Positions 1 through 12,178 of a stretch of DNA of 64,000 nucleotides are shown piece by piece. This DNA is from Isoetes taiwanensis. Its lineage: Eukaryota; Streptophyta; Lycopodiopsida; Isoetales; Isoetaceae. The translations under genes were made by a program, and so were the position numbers. Position 1 is the first letter of the stretch; the number at the start of each line of letters is the position of its first letter. The notes below the pieces were generated by a model. It worked only from the letters and a program-made list of their open reading frames with translations. It did no database searches and was not told the DNA's origin. The stretch covers positions 6,001,962 through 6,065,961 of the forward strand of contig JAJEKV010000054.1 in the NCBI GenBank assembly GCA_021234155.1. The letters run 5' to 3'.

Positions 1-1046
1 AGCTCATGGTACAAAGGATACAGGACGTGGTTTTTTCCTCCTCTGTAAGTTCAGATTGCGTTTTTTGTCTGGGGTTTCATCAAAGTTCGATCGTTTTTTT
101 ATGTCCAGGGGTTTCACGAGTTTTGACAAACTTGTATCTACTAACAAAAAGCACATAGGGTCGTCTTCCTAGTAAGGTTTGGATCAAGGATCTGCATCCA
201 TTTTGTTGCATTCTTCAAACGTCTTTATTGCAGACTTATAGCTACAGCTCATTTGTAATTCACCTGCTGTACAAGTTCTAGTTTCTTTTTTCCTACTATG
301 GAAATAGAGTTGATAAGCTGGGGCGTGGTAGTGAATGAAGTAATATATTTCTCTCGTGATCTATCTTGGATTTTCTTTTTTAGGCCTTGTGGAAGCCGGA
401 TGGATGTTCCACCGCCGTTTTCTCGAGTTTTTTCCTCGCTTCTATAGTCGCCATAATTTTTACGGACCTAATCGGCCCCTTTTGCAACAATGTGTTCGGT
501 TCTCGATTCCGGTTTTAACTCCTTAAACCGCTTTTGATTTTCCCCGAAGTTTATTGCGGCTTCCATGACCTTCATACTCTTTCTAAACCTAATCAGCCCC
601 TCCTGCTTTATGTTCTAGTTCCAATTTTTTCAAGTTTTTTTGAGCTTTTCTGGCATCTTATGGCCGCCCTTACTCTTTGAAGCGGCGTCTGTTCTATTTT
701 CCATTTTTTTATGGTTAGCAATTTTTGGACTGATATATTCACTATATAGATCGATATTTTAAATCCTTGCATTAAAAATTATTTGGTTTGTTGGTTATCG
801 AGTATGTCTCTTAGTGTAGAGACATGGGTTCAAATTTGCCTTTTTTATGTTTTCCACAAAACCGTTCTTAGAAAGGCCTTTTTAGGACCGATATGCTTAT
901 AGGGCTCCTCACCTTAGCAAAGATGCTTTGATGGCTCCTTGCGCTTAACCCCTTATATTTTCGCTCCATGATGATTTCATGCTCATAACGTTTGTTACCA
1001 AATTCAATGAGAGGGTGTTTTAAAACCATCAGTTATTACGTTAGGC

Positions 1047-1234
1047 TTTTATACCATAAATTCACGGCTTTTTAACATGGGACGAAGTTTGCCAATTTTT
1101 GCTTCAAGGATATTTCTCTTCCTTTTTTGGTAAGGTGGTTTTTTATACCATAAATTCACGGCTTTTTAACATGGGACGAAGTTTGCCAATTTTTGCTTCA
1201 AGGATATTTCTCTTCCTTTTTTGGTAAGGTGGTT
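1047..1234 (+). repeat. 94-bp tandem duplication
   Basis: Two consecutive near-identical units start at 1,047 and 1,141, each beginning TTTTATACCATAAATTC and ending in GGTAAGGTGGTT. The same doublet is present at 26,963-27,147, but a third homologous segment at about 28,097-28,195 has only one unit. The doublet therefore either arose on one sub-lineage or was lost from the third. Confidence 0.9.
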
Positions 1235-3249
1235 TTTTAGGATGCTCTGTAGCCATGTGATGTCTCATACCAAGGGGGCCTTTGTCATCTGTTGCACATC
1301 AACATTTGGAGGTTCGTTTGCGGTTCCTCTTTGGAGACATTTTGTTTGAGGTATGCTTTCATTCACACGGATGGTGCATTTTTTATTTACTTATGGCTAC
1401 TTGTGGTCATTAGAGGGTTCTTTCGTGATCTAGAAACCATATTCTGGAAGCCTTTGTGTCCATGCATCTATAGCACTATAACGCAATCTCTTCATTTTGT
1501 TTCCATGATGGGATGTTTTACAATTGTCTTACATGGCTTTCCTTACATCCAGTCCGCTTGTTCTTACAAAGTGGTTTCCCACATGCCACCTTTCATGGTT
1601 TCTTGTGCTGCGAATATATTTTACTTCTTCTATTGTATTGGTTTGTTTAGGAATGTTGCTTTTGTTTTCGGACTTGTTTTCTTGTCATAAGTCTTGTCTT
1701 GTGAGTACACATCCTTCCATTGAGCCCTTTCACGACATTGTTTTTCTGTTTTATATGCATCCTTAAGATTCACTTTTATATTCTTAGGAACACCTGTTTT
1801 GTTCCTGTTCCACATTTTTTCACTAAAATACGCTCCATAGGGGCAACTTGCATCGTAAATTTTGTTTTTGGATGAGCATTCTTTTTGGCATAATCAAAGT
1901 TGTGTTAGATTTCTATCATGCCGACCCATCATCACACATATACTATTTTTAGGGTTGATTACTTTGCGATTCTATTTTTCCATCTGTACGTATGAGCATT
2001 CGTTGCACCATAGATTTCAATCTTCAGGGCGAGCATTTGTTTATTTTATGTATGCATTTTTTATGTCTAGGGTGTCTCATTAATTGTCTTTCCTTCTGAG
2101 GCATTTCATACTTTCACCTATAACCTGAATTCGATCTTTACTTTTGTCCTTTTTTGTAGATTCAGTCTTTTTGTTTGCTTATGGGCATTTTTGCTTCAAA
2201 AAATCGTCTTTTCTAGAAGGATGTTCTTTATGGCTTGCATGCTTTTATTTTGTGGTGGACTTGCATGTTCCCAAGTTGTTCGTGATCAATCACATTAGGC
2301 AATATGTCTGGCATGAGGTTGGGCAAACTTATATTATCTGGTAGATATGATTATTAACGGGAAGTTTACTGTTCTTAATTCTGCAAGTTATGTGGTTCAC
2401 AGTTATTGCTCATCTATTTTTCTCTAGTTATGTGGTTTGCTGGTTTTATACAGTTTCATGACAGAGGGGTCAGTCTCTCCATTGTCATGTGTTTGTATTT
2501 TCATTTGGTATTCCTAGTGCTTGACCTATTTTCATTTTCTTCGTGATTTCCATTTCTCTCCTTTATATCTATGACTTCTTGTTTCCTTATTCCTATTTTC
2601 TCTTTGGCTCCATAACACATTGTCATGCCTCTGGCACCATTGCTCACTTATCCCATTTGTTATCTTTGGCCATCGTGTCTATTTTGTAATGCGCTTTGTT
2701 TCTTGAAGTACTCATTCATTCTCCCTCTTTCCATTTCCTCTTTATTCGGTTGGGTTACTGTGCTCCTTGCTATGTTAGTTCTATTAATTTTGACGTGCTC
2801 TATCATTGGTTTGCTGCACTCCATTCGCTCTATCCTCCTGTCTTTTACGTGAACTTTCTCTATCCTCTTCTCTCGTTTTCTATGACTCCATTAGTTATTA
2901 TTTATTCTATTATGTTTGTATCATTTTTTGTTTATTTGATTCGTTGCTTTTTTCTTGTTAAGAAGTGTTTTAGTTCTAATTCCATTTCACTTCTATTGAT
3001 ATTATTACATCATTTTTTCCCCATGGCACTGGTGGCTTGTTGCTCCTTTTCTATTTGCTAGCTATGTTAGTTCGGTCTCATGGTATCTTTTATTCATGAC
3101 ATATCCTTTAGTGCATTAATTCTTTCAATCTTTACTTTGGTGCGGTGGTGATGGTTGTTATTCTAGCGGTGGTTGTTGTTTTGTTATTGTCGTATTTGTT
3201 TACTTGATGCATTTTCGTTGTTATGGTACGCTAGCACTCTTTACTTGCC

Positions 3250-4242
3250 CCTTTATTGTTTACCTCCAGATTTGTTGGTCGGGATCCCGCGACGATCCAA
3301 TAAACGATCACATTCGGGAACATCGCTCGGATGCCCTTTGGAAGCGGGTTGGCTTCTAGAGATCTTTGTTATATTCGGCGGGGCTGATTGGCAAATTCGA
3401 AGACGGCGATTGGTTACACCGTACCTCCCACGGGGTTAGCGTCGAAAGCATGTGGATGCTCACGTCCCGGTGATAATACCACGCCCTATGCCCACACGGC
3501 CGCCATCAGGGTTGTTTGCCCACCGCACGGTCCGCTTCGAAGCACGACCGGCCACATCGCACCCGTAGTCACGAACCTCGCATTGGGGTTTAGAGGAGGC
3601 AAGCGACACTCCTGGGGTAGCTGAGGTGACCCGTTTCTTTGCAGAAGTGATGCATGTAAAGGCAGATGGCATTCTCTCGGCTCGTCGAGTTGGAGCAAAG
3701 ACGGCCCCACTGGCCCCCGCCATCATTCTTGGTCGGTTTGAGGGGATGCTTTATCCAGCCGCACATCATCCTCGCCATGGCAATCACTTGCGGGGGACCT
3801 CCTTTTCCATCCAGAAGACCTTACCCAAAAGCACAGCTCTCGCCACGCGGAAGGAGGAATTATGTCGAGTCCGCTGAGGCTCGCCTGCACCCGGAAGTGG
3901 GTCGCGGTGGTATAGAGGGGGCTAGGCCGTTATTCGGGATCACCGCCACTTGATCCATGGGGCGGGGTCTGTGTAGCTGATTGGACTCCGAGATCTGCTT
4001 GGGCTTATGCCCTTTTGTTTTTGTTTTATTCTAGTATTGTGATTTGCTACGGGGCATAGTCCCCCGAGTTCTCTGTGTACTGGGGCTAGTCCCCACGTTT
4101 GATTTTGGCTTCGGCCTTCTTGGTTTGGTCACGGGGCTTGGTCCCTGAGTTTCAGTCTGGGCTTTTGCCCTCTCTTTTGTATTGGGTCCCATAACCCGAT
4201 TGGGTTCCGCGGACGCTAAAAATTTCTTCCTTCCTTCCTTCC
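3250..4242 (+). mobile_element. 5'-truncated LINE 3' end with hairpin-rich tail and (TTCC)n, left copy
   Basis: A GC-rich island sits inside T-rich DNA and ends in GGACGCTAAAAATTTC followed by four TTCC units (about 4,227-4,242). The same ending occurs at 27,987-28,006 and 31,157-31,174 and, on the minus strand, at the 3' end of the coding LINE at 47,023. The last ~200 bp hold clustered short inverted repeats. No open frame with a recognisable domain is present. The left boundary near 3,250 is estimated from the composition change. Inference: dead-on-arrival 5'-truncated retrotransposition product. Confidence 0.55.
4001..4200 (+). repeat. Cluster of short G-run/C-run inverted repeats
   Basis: Within 200 bp the sequence shows successive short hairpins: GGGCTTATGCCC (4,001), GGGGCATAGTCCCC (4,051), GGGGCTAGTCCCC (about 4,082), GGGGCTTGGTCCC (about 4,133), GGGCTTTTGCCC (4,159) and GGGTCCCATAACCC (4,184). 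Arms are 3-4 bp with loops of 4-6 bases. The order and spacing are conserved at 30,937-31,130. It occupies the 3' end of a LINE fragment just before its TTCC tail. Confidence 0.7.
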
Positions 4243-6636
4243 TCATGTGTTCCATTTATTCTATTACCTTTTTTGTCTCGATACTATTTTTTATGCACCC
4301 CATGGCTCTGATAATCTTGCATTCCTTACTAACCCATCTTACTTCATTTGTCCCACTATATTATCATCTTTTTTGCCTCATCACTCTCGGTCTCGAACAT
4401 CCATCTCCTTCCATTTGTTCCATTGATCTTATTTTGTCACATTCGTCTGATTTCCTCTAATCGTCCAGTTTACTCTCTTTCAGTTTTATTTCTCCCTGGT
4501 ACATAGTATGCTTTGATAATTTGCACATCTTTGCCACTTTTATCAATCCATTGTTCACAATTTATTTCTTATCCTCAGAACGTGTGTTTATTGCCTTATT
4601 TTTGTGTTGCCATGTTTTTCAAGCACCTGGTTTCTCTTTGTTTTCCATTATTCCATCTTATTTGACTTCGCCTCATTTATTTTATTCATCCTGGTTTCCT
4701 TTTTTTGCTATCCGCTTTTGGCCCCTCTCATCCGCCACCTATCATATATCCAATATGCTTTTGTTGTTCTATATGTTCTAATAGTTGTACTTAGAACTCT
4801 TGTGGTCCATTTTTCTATTAGCCCTTCACTTCATGTTGATTCTTTCTACTAACATGTTTATTGCAGTTGCTCCTTTAATCTTGTGTTATTAAATGTTCCA
4901 TATGGGCCATATTTTGTACTCGATCCCTTTCTTGCTTCAGTCATAGCTCGATTTTACTGTCTAGTTATTTCATAAGCTTTTTAGCATCTAGGTATTTTTT
5001 TGTAGGTAGTTGTTTTGCTTTCTCCCATTTTTCTTCAATTCTTATTCGCTCTGGTTCCTTTGTTTTTTCATGAATTTTTTTGTATCTGTCTAGGTTTTAG
5101 TTAGCTCTTTACTTCATGAGTTCCATCCCCTCTTGAGCTTTTCTTATCCAGGGCTATTCTCATCCACTGCTTTCGTTTTTAGGCATCTCTTGGTCATGCT
5201 TGATATCCTTTAGGGGTTCTTTGTGATCAGCTTTTAGATTAATTCTTCGTTGGGGGATGCATTGGTTGCCGTTAATGCAGATTAGATGGTTGGTTTTGTC
5301 TAGTGATACGATTGTCTTGTCTCCGTCTTTGCTCATCCTTCTTCAATAGGTTGGATGTACTTCATATTCGAGTTGCTTCTGTTGGCCTTGGTGCTCTCAT
5401 TTAATATGCATTATTATTTGGCATTTCTTATAAAGTTATAGTTATGGTTCATCTAGCACATATTTTTGCTATCCGTACAAGTTCGGTGTGGCTTGTTGTC
5501 CATGTGTGCTTGGTTTTAGCTATAGTTGTTATCATCACTCTTTGTGTTGCAGTCATTGGTTATCCTTATTTCTTGCGGTTTATGGTTACTATTTTTGGTC
5601 TGTTTTCTCTGTTTGTCTCATTATCTCCTGCAACCTCATTTCTTACCACATTATCTTTCACTTTATGGATTCCTTTTGTTTCAGGTCGGTTGACCATTTA
5701 GTTTTCAATTGACCCATTTGCTCAATCTAACCTTTGCCTCGCTGCTTGTTATGTTTTATTCTCCATCTCGATTCTTTGGTTTTTATATTTCATCCTCCAT
5801 TCCATTACTCCCGTTGGCTTTTATGTTTTATATTTTAAAGCCCCTCTTCGTTACATCCATTCTATCATAGTGTTTGCATCCTCCTCCTCCTTTCATTCCA
5901 TTATTTTTTGGTGCCCTTTGGTTCTATGATTGGTTACCAATTGTGCTTTGTAGCTTTTTGTGGTTTTATCTAATGTAACTTAGCTCCGTTAAGTTTATAC
6001 TCGATTTACTTTTGTCTTTATTCGTTGTATTTGTCTCATGTAGATGCTTCTCATTGCCTTGGTAACACTTTAGCTTTTTTGCTCAGTTCAACCTGTTTGC
6101 CATGCTCCATCTAAGTTCTCCGTCCAACTTGTTTGCATTGTTACATTGTGTCCGTCATACGTTTTCCATCTTTCTCTGCATTGTTACTTTGTGTCTTTCA
6201 TTTCGATATACATCCCATCGTTCGGCTTTCGGCTTCCTTGTTCATTCTACTTCTTTCTTGCTTCATTGTCTATCTTCTCTTTGGTTCCCTTTTGCTCTAT
6301 TTTCCTTGGTCTCCTCTTCGTCCCATTTACTCTGACTGCATTGGGTTTCTTTTGCTCTCGGCAGGCCGTCTACGCTAGTTATTACAAACTCTTTTACGCC
6401 TCATTACGCCTCATTTGTCCCATTGCTTTATTATCTAGTTGTCTCATTATTTCCTTACATCTCTGTTATCTCTCCGGTTCCAGTGATGTCTTGTATTCTA
6501 GCCATCATATTTACCATTTCCTTCCTTTATTCCTTTCATCTTCTTTTACTCCTGTCGATCCTAGTTTGCCTGCTTCTTTTTGGATGGATTCCTCTTCTAT
6601 CGGCCACTTGGTTGTATCATAGAACCCATCCTAGGA

Positions 6637-7748
6637 ATGCCACGGTTCTATTGCTAAAGCAATAGAACCGACATTCCTTGGATGGGGACGCCTCATCTCG
6701 CATCTTCTATTTATTCTGCTTCTTCTTCCTTTTTCATTCATCGGCGTTCTCTTGAGCTAGTTTTCTCCTCCTTCTCTATCCTATCAGTTTCCCTCACCCT
6801 CCCTCCCTCCCTTGATGGTTTCTTGCAATAGGCTATGTTTGTTTTTCCCTTTTTTATTCCGTTCCATTCTGGAAGTTGCTCCGTTTCTTTTTGGTCGGTT
6901 GGTCATCTTCATTTTCTATCTATTTTTCTATATGTCTCGGATCATTCGCAGTCTCTGACAGCCTCCATGTGTCTTTTCTATGTTCTTTGTTAGTGTAGAT
7001 GTGTTATCGGCGTGGCACTGTGGCCTCCGAAGCTTACTTATTATTTTATTCTTTCTCGGCGGAGCACTGTAGCCCCCGAGGCTTCTTTCTTTTTCATTTT
7101 CTCTCAGCGTGGCAATGTAGCCTCTGAGGCAGCACTAATCGGATGTTTTTTCCTGCGATGGTCATTCCGCAAATGGTTCCTGATTGGTCAGCTGTTGTTT
7201 CTTCCTCGGCGTGGCCCTAGAGCCTCCGAGTGCTATTACATTCTTTTTATATCATTACGGTTTGGCTCGGGCCTTGGCTACGCGGTTCCGATTGGTGTTG
7301 TTTCTTTCGGCGGCCCTCGAGCCTCCGAGTCTTCTTTGCCTATGGCATCTAACTCATTGCGGGTTATTTTTTCTTCAGCCTTGATTCTCGGCAGGATTGT
7401 TTAAGGTCTTGTGGTTGCCATAGTGCGTGGGGTCGTGCTTCAACTAGTTGCTTGGGGTTTCCTCAAAAACCTAAGAATGCGTGGTTCTTCTTTCGGATGA
7501 GGAGCAGTCACCGGGTCTTCTCACCGTTGCATCGATCAAGTGGCAGATAAAACCATTTTTTATGTTGTATTCTTCAGTTTCATCATGCTCTCGATGATTG
7601 TCTAGTTTCGGAGCATTTAAAGTTCATATTTCCAAATTTATCTATCCCTAGTGAGGGATCCATTTGTACTCAATGTTTTACAAAGCTCAATGAGTTCACC
7701 ACTTCACTTCATCGGCCACTTGGTTGTATCATAGGACCCATCCTAGGA
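6637..7748 (-). mobile_element. Short (1.1 kb) Helentron-like element, left copy
   Basis: The element starts on the plus strand ATGCCACGG, followed by a perfect 12-bp-stem hairpin GGTTCTATTGCT-AA-AGCAATAGAACC and then ATTCCTTGGATGGGG. It ends CCCATCCTAGGA at 7,748. Its first ~180 bp and last ~40 bp are shared with the adjoining large element; the interior is not. It is directly followed by copia RNase H sequence. There is no ORF with a recognisable domain. It carries the five-hairpin array at 7,006-7,328. See the right copy (33,573-34,688) for the insertion argument. Confidence 0.55.
7006..7328 (+). repeat. Array of five hairpins with arms TCGG..GGC / GCC.CCGA
   Basis: Five units recur at about 7,006, 7,055, 7,104, 7,206 and 7,307. 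Four show TCGG (or TCAG), a short spacer, GGC, six loop bases, GCC, T and CCGA (or CTGA); the second has GC pairs in place of GGC/GCC. The third unit reads TCAG...CTGA where the others read TCGG...CCGA, so both arms changed together. The array is conserved at about 33,940-34,270. It lies in a non-coding element, so any function would be at the DNA or RNA structure level. Confidence 0.7.
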
Positions 7749-7990
7749 ATTATCTATTGTGATAATACCAGTTGTATGTATAACCATAAAATCCTGTTCT
7801 TCATGAAAGAACAAAGCACATTGAGATGGAGGTTCACTTTCTAAGGGATATGGTGAAGAAAAACCAGTTGTCTATGGTATATGTTAGAACCCGATGATCG
7901 GGCTAGCGATATTCTCACTAAAGCACTTCACTATTGCATTTATACAGCTTAGAACTTTGATACAGTATAACAGTGATCTGCTTATTACAT
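7749..7990 (+). pseudogene. Ty1/copia RNase H C-terminal remnant, left copy
   Basis: Translation gives the copia RNase H segment IYCDNTS, then a region matching the family pattern HIEMEVHFLRDMV and further on DILTKAL. These are the last blocks of a copia pol polyprotein. Frame changes interrupt the stretch. The upstream half of the same RNase H is not next to it because the non-coding elements are inserted immediately before it. In the right duplication copy the upstream half is found at 22,700-25,372. A purine-rich GAAGGGGG tract near 7,992 is a likely polypurine tract. Confidence 0.8.
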
Positions 7991-8580
7991 GAAGGGGGAA
8001 TGAAGTAAGTTGTCATGTAATAAGTTCAAATAAACTCTACAGCTTACAGAGGTTGTCAGATTGTTTACCTATGAGAAGCAGTGGCAGTAGGTAAACTTAT
8101 AGGTTATGATCTAACTTAAGGAAGGAAGGCAAGGTTAATTGGAAAGTGAGGTCCATGGTCAAAAATTAGGTTCATGGGGGTCGCTATTACCGACCTTACA
8201 TGCGACGCTAAAAAACGCCAGTACCCCCGCACCAAGCAGATTTAGGGTTTCGCGCCCATCTTGTGGGATATTGACGAAAAAATAGGAAGCCAAGATTGGA
8301 AAGTTAATCCAATCCCATAACCGCCGGATGGAAGGGTATAAGTCTGATGAATATGCTGGCAAGGTAGAGATGATTGAATCAAGCAAGCAGAGGGCAGATC
8401 AGTGCGATTAGGATTGAATCCGGCCAGGTCAAACATCTTCAAAGCTAGTGGTGTTGGCTTGATTGTAGACTTTGTATTCCTAGTGTTGTTTAATCATAAT
8501 TCAAGGTTCTTGGATTAGAGACCAAATTGTGGCTCCATGAACCGTGTCAAGTTAAGTTGTTAACAAATTTGGTGGAACAA
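7990..8580 (+). mobile_element. Probable copia 3' LTR region, left copy
   Basis: It follows the polypurine-like GAAGGGGGAATGAAG directly after the copia RNase H end. The LTR would begin near TGAAGTAAG (about 8,001). A possible TATA-like GGGTATAAG lies near 8,335. The right LTR edge and the matching 5' LTR could not be found by eye, so the extent is an estimate. Confidence 0.45.
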
Positions 8581-9779
8581 TCATTAGTTGAAGTCCTTTT
8601 GACTATTTCAAGTATAAAACAACAGTCCGAGCCCTATATGTTCTAACTTACACTTCCATCTAATCCATGGGGGTCACCTCCCTGTCTCGATATGGATCTG
8701 AGATCTAGTCTTAGATATCTATGCAAGACACGCTCGAGCTTCTCTAGTAGGTAACCGCTATTCGCTACTCCATCCCGAAATCGCACTATTGTACTATTCA
8801 ACCCCATCATCTCGAAGCTTTATTCTATGGGCCGTTGACATTTATTTCAAGTGCCAACTACAACATCACATCTTAGCATGCAAATGATTACGGTTGTTTG
8901 CACATTCTGAACATACTCTAGACCCTTCATCAGTAACTTTCAGGTACACTCGTCTCTCTCTCCCCGTGTCACCACTTAGACTACCTCTCCAAGATGTTTA
9001 TCGTAGTATGTACATAGTAAACATATATCTTCATCCCACAATGCTAGAGCTCTGCTCCAACTTGGCTAAAGTGTAACCTTGGTAGTTCCTTGAAACAAAA
9101 CCCATTGCCTATATATACCTTTATGATGTGGCTGACCCAATGACTTCTTGCCAAAATGGACAAGAGCTTAACTCTATGTTGGAATAGTATATGCTGCCTA
9201 CATTTTAATAGGGTCCCTAGGTATTTCAACCATTCCTTTAGTGCCTTATCGTACTTCAGCCCCGTACATAAACTATGATCCCCACACGGGATTATGCCAT
9301 AACTCCAAAGGTTACTACCCCAGTTGAAGAGCTTTTCTAAAGGCTCCTTCAGCTAAATATCCTTCGTGTTCCTAATATCAACCATGCTTTGTCACAATTA
9401 ACTTATTTTCTTAAGTTATTATGTCAACTTCAACTTTGGTCCCTTTCAAATGTTGTCACCTGTTGCCTCCCCTCATAATGAGATTCGAGACATTGAACCC
9501 TCTAGATCTCATAATAGAAAACCCCTATGTTCAAATCTTCAAGTAGTAACCACCATATGGTTATCCCATTCCTTACTCTCTTAAGAGTCTCAAAGTCATA
9601 CTTCATAAGAAGTGCGATGCTCCTCGTGAGTAGGGTAACTCTTATGATACATGAGTTGTTGGTCTATATAATCTCACCCTTCTACTCTATACACCTCGCC
9701 TTGATTTTCATTGGGACTTCGAATTTTATGTTTTGCCCTCTTGTCACAAGCCTAAGGGAATGATCAAAGCAAAGTCACC
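8581..9779. other. Unassigned sequence between copia 3' end and gypsy-like gag, left copy
   Basis: About 1.2 kb without a recognisable coding region; the same sequence lies at 35,500-36,690. Short open stretches on the plus strand are not conserved in frame between copies. It could hold the LTR and leader of the following gypsy-like element, but no second LTR copy was seen. Confidence 0.5.
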
Positions 9780-12178
9780 AAACTTCCCTTTGTCAAGAAA
9801 TTCTTGGCAAGGTTTGATAAGTCGTTAGATCCTCAAGATTTGATCTTTGAACTACAAACCTTTCATATTAAACATGGTGAGAGTGTACACCAATATGTGG
9901 AGAGATTTAATCTTTATCTTGTCAAGTGTCAAATCAATCAGGTTCCAAACCATACTTTACATCTTGTGGCATCTTTTATCGAGGTCGAAAGCAAGAGATC
10001 AAGACGCAGAAGATGCTCAAGATCCAAAAACAAGACAAGAAGGGTTTGATACAATACGAAGGCTTTTTACTAAAGCCATCAAATTGCAGATATGATTTCT
10101 TACCTACCTGATGATATGCACTCACCTCATGGCCCTTTCTTTCTAGATTATGAGCAGGAATACATGGGACCAGGACCTGTACCAGTTTATGCTGTTCAGA
10201 AAGAAAAGAAGAAATAAAAAATGGAGGATGCTGAGGGTCCTGTAGCAGATGTGAGAACTAAAATAATCAAAATATCAGAGGCTCTAGTCGAGGTGACCAA
10301 ACAACTTCAAGAGATAAAGAACTCTAGACCCGAGAAGAGAATTTATCCACCTTGTGCTCACGGTTCAAGAAACGCCATTCCTCCGACATCACTGTATAGG
10401 CCTTGTACAAAATGTGGTAAAAGAGGGCATTTTGGTAAGGAATGCCCTGTATGTACATTTTGCAAAGCTGTAGGACATTATGAGGATAGGTGTAATGTAA
10501 AAGAATATTTTGCTAGGCAAGAAAAATCTAAATACAATGAGCAAAATGTTTCTATCGATTTGTGCAAGAGATTGAAGAACAGAGGAAATTATGGTCGGCA
10601 TACAAGAGGAAGGAACAATGCAAAGGAGAAAGAGACAAAGACAAGCCAATGAGGACGCCAATGCCGCGGAGACACAAAGAAATCGAGCAAAATATGGTTG
10701 TGCCTCCTCCCCCGCTCGTAAGTATTTGAAAAAAAGATAAAGATAGTGAAGATTTTGAGTATTTGCTTAAGAATTCTAAAATCAGTGTTGGCATGTTGAC
10801 TCTGCTCAAGATAGCCCCATCCTACAGGAAGAAGGTACTGAATTTGACCAAAGAAGATGAGTTTGCTCTAACCAATCATATTGATGAGCACATGGCTTTC
10901 ACTTGTGTTGCCAGAATGGGCAAGACAATCTTGATCAAGGTCCTATTGGATGGAGGATCACCTGAATGTGATGGCCCACCACATTATGAGAATGTGGCCT
11001 TGAGATAGACAAGAAAGTTTTTAATGGTTTTAAAATTTTCTCAAACACAAAAATCAGCCCCAGTAGGAATAGTTAGCAATGTGCCAATTGATGTGGAAGG
11101 TATTGTTGTTGTAGCTAATTTTGTTGTGGTTGCTTTTGAAGGGATGGAAGAGAAATCAGATATTTAAGATTTGCTTTTGAGAAGGAAGTGGTTGTCTACA
11201 GTTGATGCCAGGCTTGTTGGTCAAAAGGAGAATGCACTATCTCCAATGGTAAGAAAAGGGTAACACTATATAATAAAGTAGGTGAATTTGAAGCCTCAAA
11301 GATTCTTCAATAGATTGCTTGCAAAAGTAGGCAGAATTTTTCCAATGCAACCTCAAATATGGCGAATATAAGGCTCTAATAGTGTGTCTTAAAGAAGCCA
11401 AGAATTTGAATATTAATGAAATTGTTATCTTTGGAGATTCTCAACCTTGTTTTTGCAAATATTGGGGAATACCAGGCCAAAAAATGAAGACATGATCTTA
11501 CTTAGGGACCAAGCTATGGGGATTAAAAAACTTCAAGATTTGAGAGACTGAAGTCATGTGCCAAGGGAACGTAACTCTGGTGTCGATGAATTATGCAGAA
11601 GTGTTTTGTTCGAAAGCATTTGGTCGAGGAGCAATTCAAGAAGAGGAACCGATAAAAGACTTGCAACAGCGCTCTATCCTATTCGTAATCAATGCAAGTG
11701 AGGAGAAACAGGCAAGGGAAGTTAAGCTGAACTAAAGTTCTATATGTTGGTGATTTATTCAAAGAAGAGGATAATTCTTTTGTTACCAAGTTTTTTGATG
11801 ATTGGAAGGATATCTCTGCCTGCGACTATGAGGAATTGGTTGGTGTTGATAAGAGGATATGTGAGTTTGAGATAAAAATCAAGGAAGATATGAAACCTGT
11901 GGTTCAAAAGCTTAGAAGAATTAATGCATCCTTGCTAGGCCTGATCAAAGAGGAATTATACAAAATGAAAGATGCAGGTGTGATTGCAGAGATTGTAAAT
12001 CCTGAGTGGTTATCTTGCATTGTGCCAGTAGAAAAGAAAAGTAAAACCATAAAGATTTGCATTGACTATAGAGACATGAATAAAGCCACCATTAAAGATT
12101 GCTACCCCTTTGCCTTTTTAGAAGAAGTTTTACATGTTATTGCAAAAGTAAAGAAAATATACTCTTTACACTGATTTT
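9780..12178 (+). mobile_element. Ty3/gypsy-like gag-pol remnant, left copy
   Basis: The order is gag-like region (9,786-10,040), zinc-knuckle region (10,221-10,652), aspartic protease (10,763-11,170), RNase H (about 11,340-11,640) and N-terminal RT (11,760-12,174). Frames are broken repeatedly. Against the right copy, most breaks coincide with CAG or CTG sites (for example 10,376-10,400, 10,552, 10,590 and 10,968), so sequence error may explain much of the apparent decay. RT stops after the motif IDYRDMNKAT and no integrase follows, in both copies, so the element was already defective before duplication. Confidence 0.85.

Larger units (their letters stand above)
1..6636 (-). mobile_element. 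Large non-coding Helentron-like element, left copy (truncated by window edge)
   Basis: This is the left-duplication counterpart of 25,945-33,572. No coding capacity is visible: the short ORFs are translations of T-rich, pyrimidine-biased DNA rich in Phe, Leu and Ser, and none shows a recognisable domain. Its end at 6,636 reads CCCATCCTAGGA, directly abutting the next element. It contains a 5'-truncated LINE 3' end (about 3,250-4,242) and a 94-bp tandem duplication (1,047-1,234). Strand is given by the proposed hairpin-bearing 3' end, which lies upstream of the window. Confidence 0.5.

Noticed and set aside
1292-3061. Small hydrophobic proteins on the plus strand
   Set aside because: They are translations of T-rich DNA; overlapping frames look equally hydrophobic, and homologous frames in the duplicate copy change with single indels. 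No domain or codon signal.
3388-3953. Overlapping GC-rich ORFs
   Set aside because: Frames on both strands overlap and none is conserved in the duplicate at 30,235-30,930; they lie in a LINE 3' fragment.
9780-12178. Decay of the left gypsy copy by cytosine deamination (RIP-like)
   Set aside because: Differences from the right copy are indels and scrambles at CAG/CTG, not C-to-T or G-to-A transitions.
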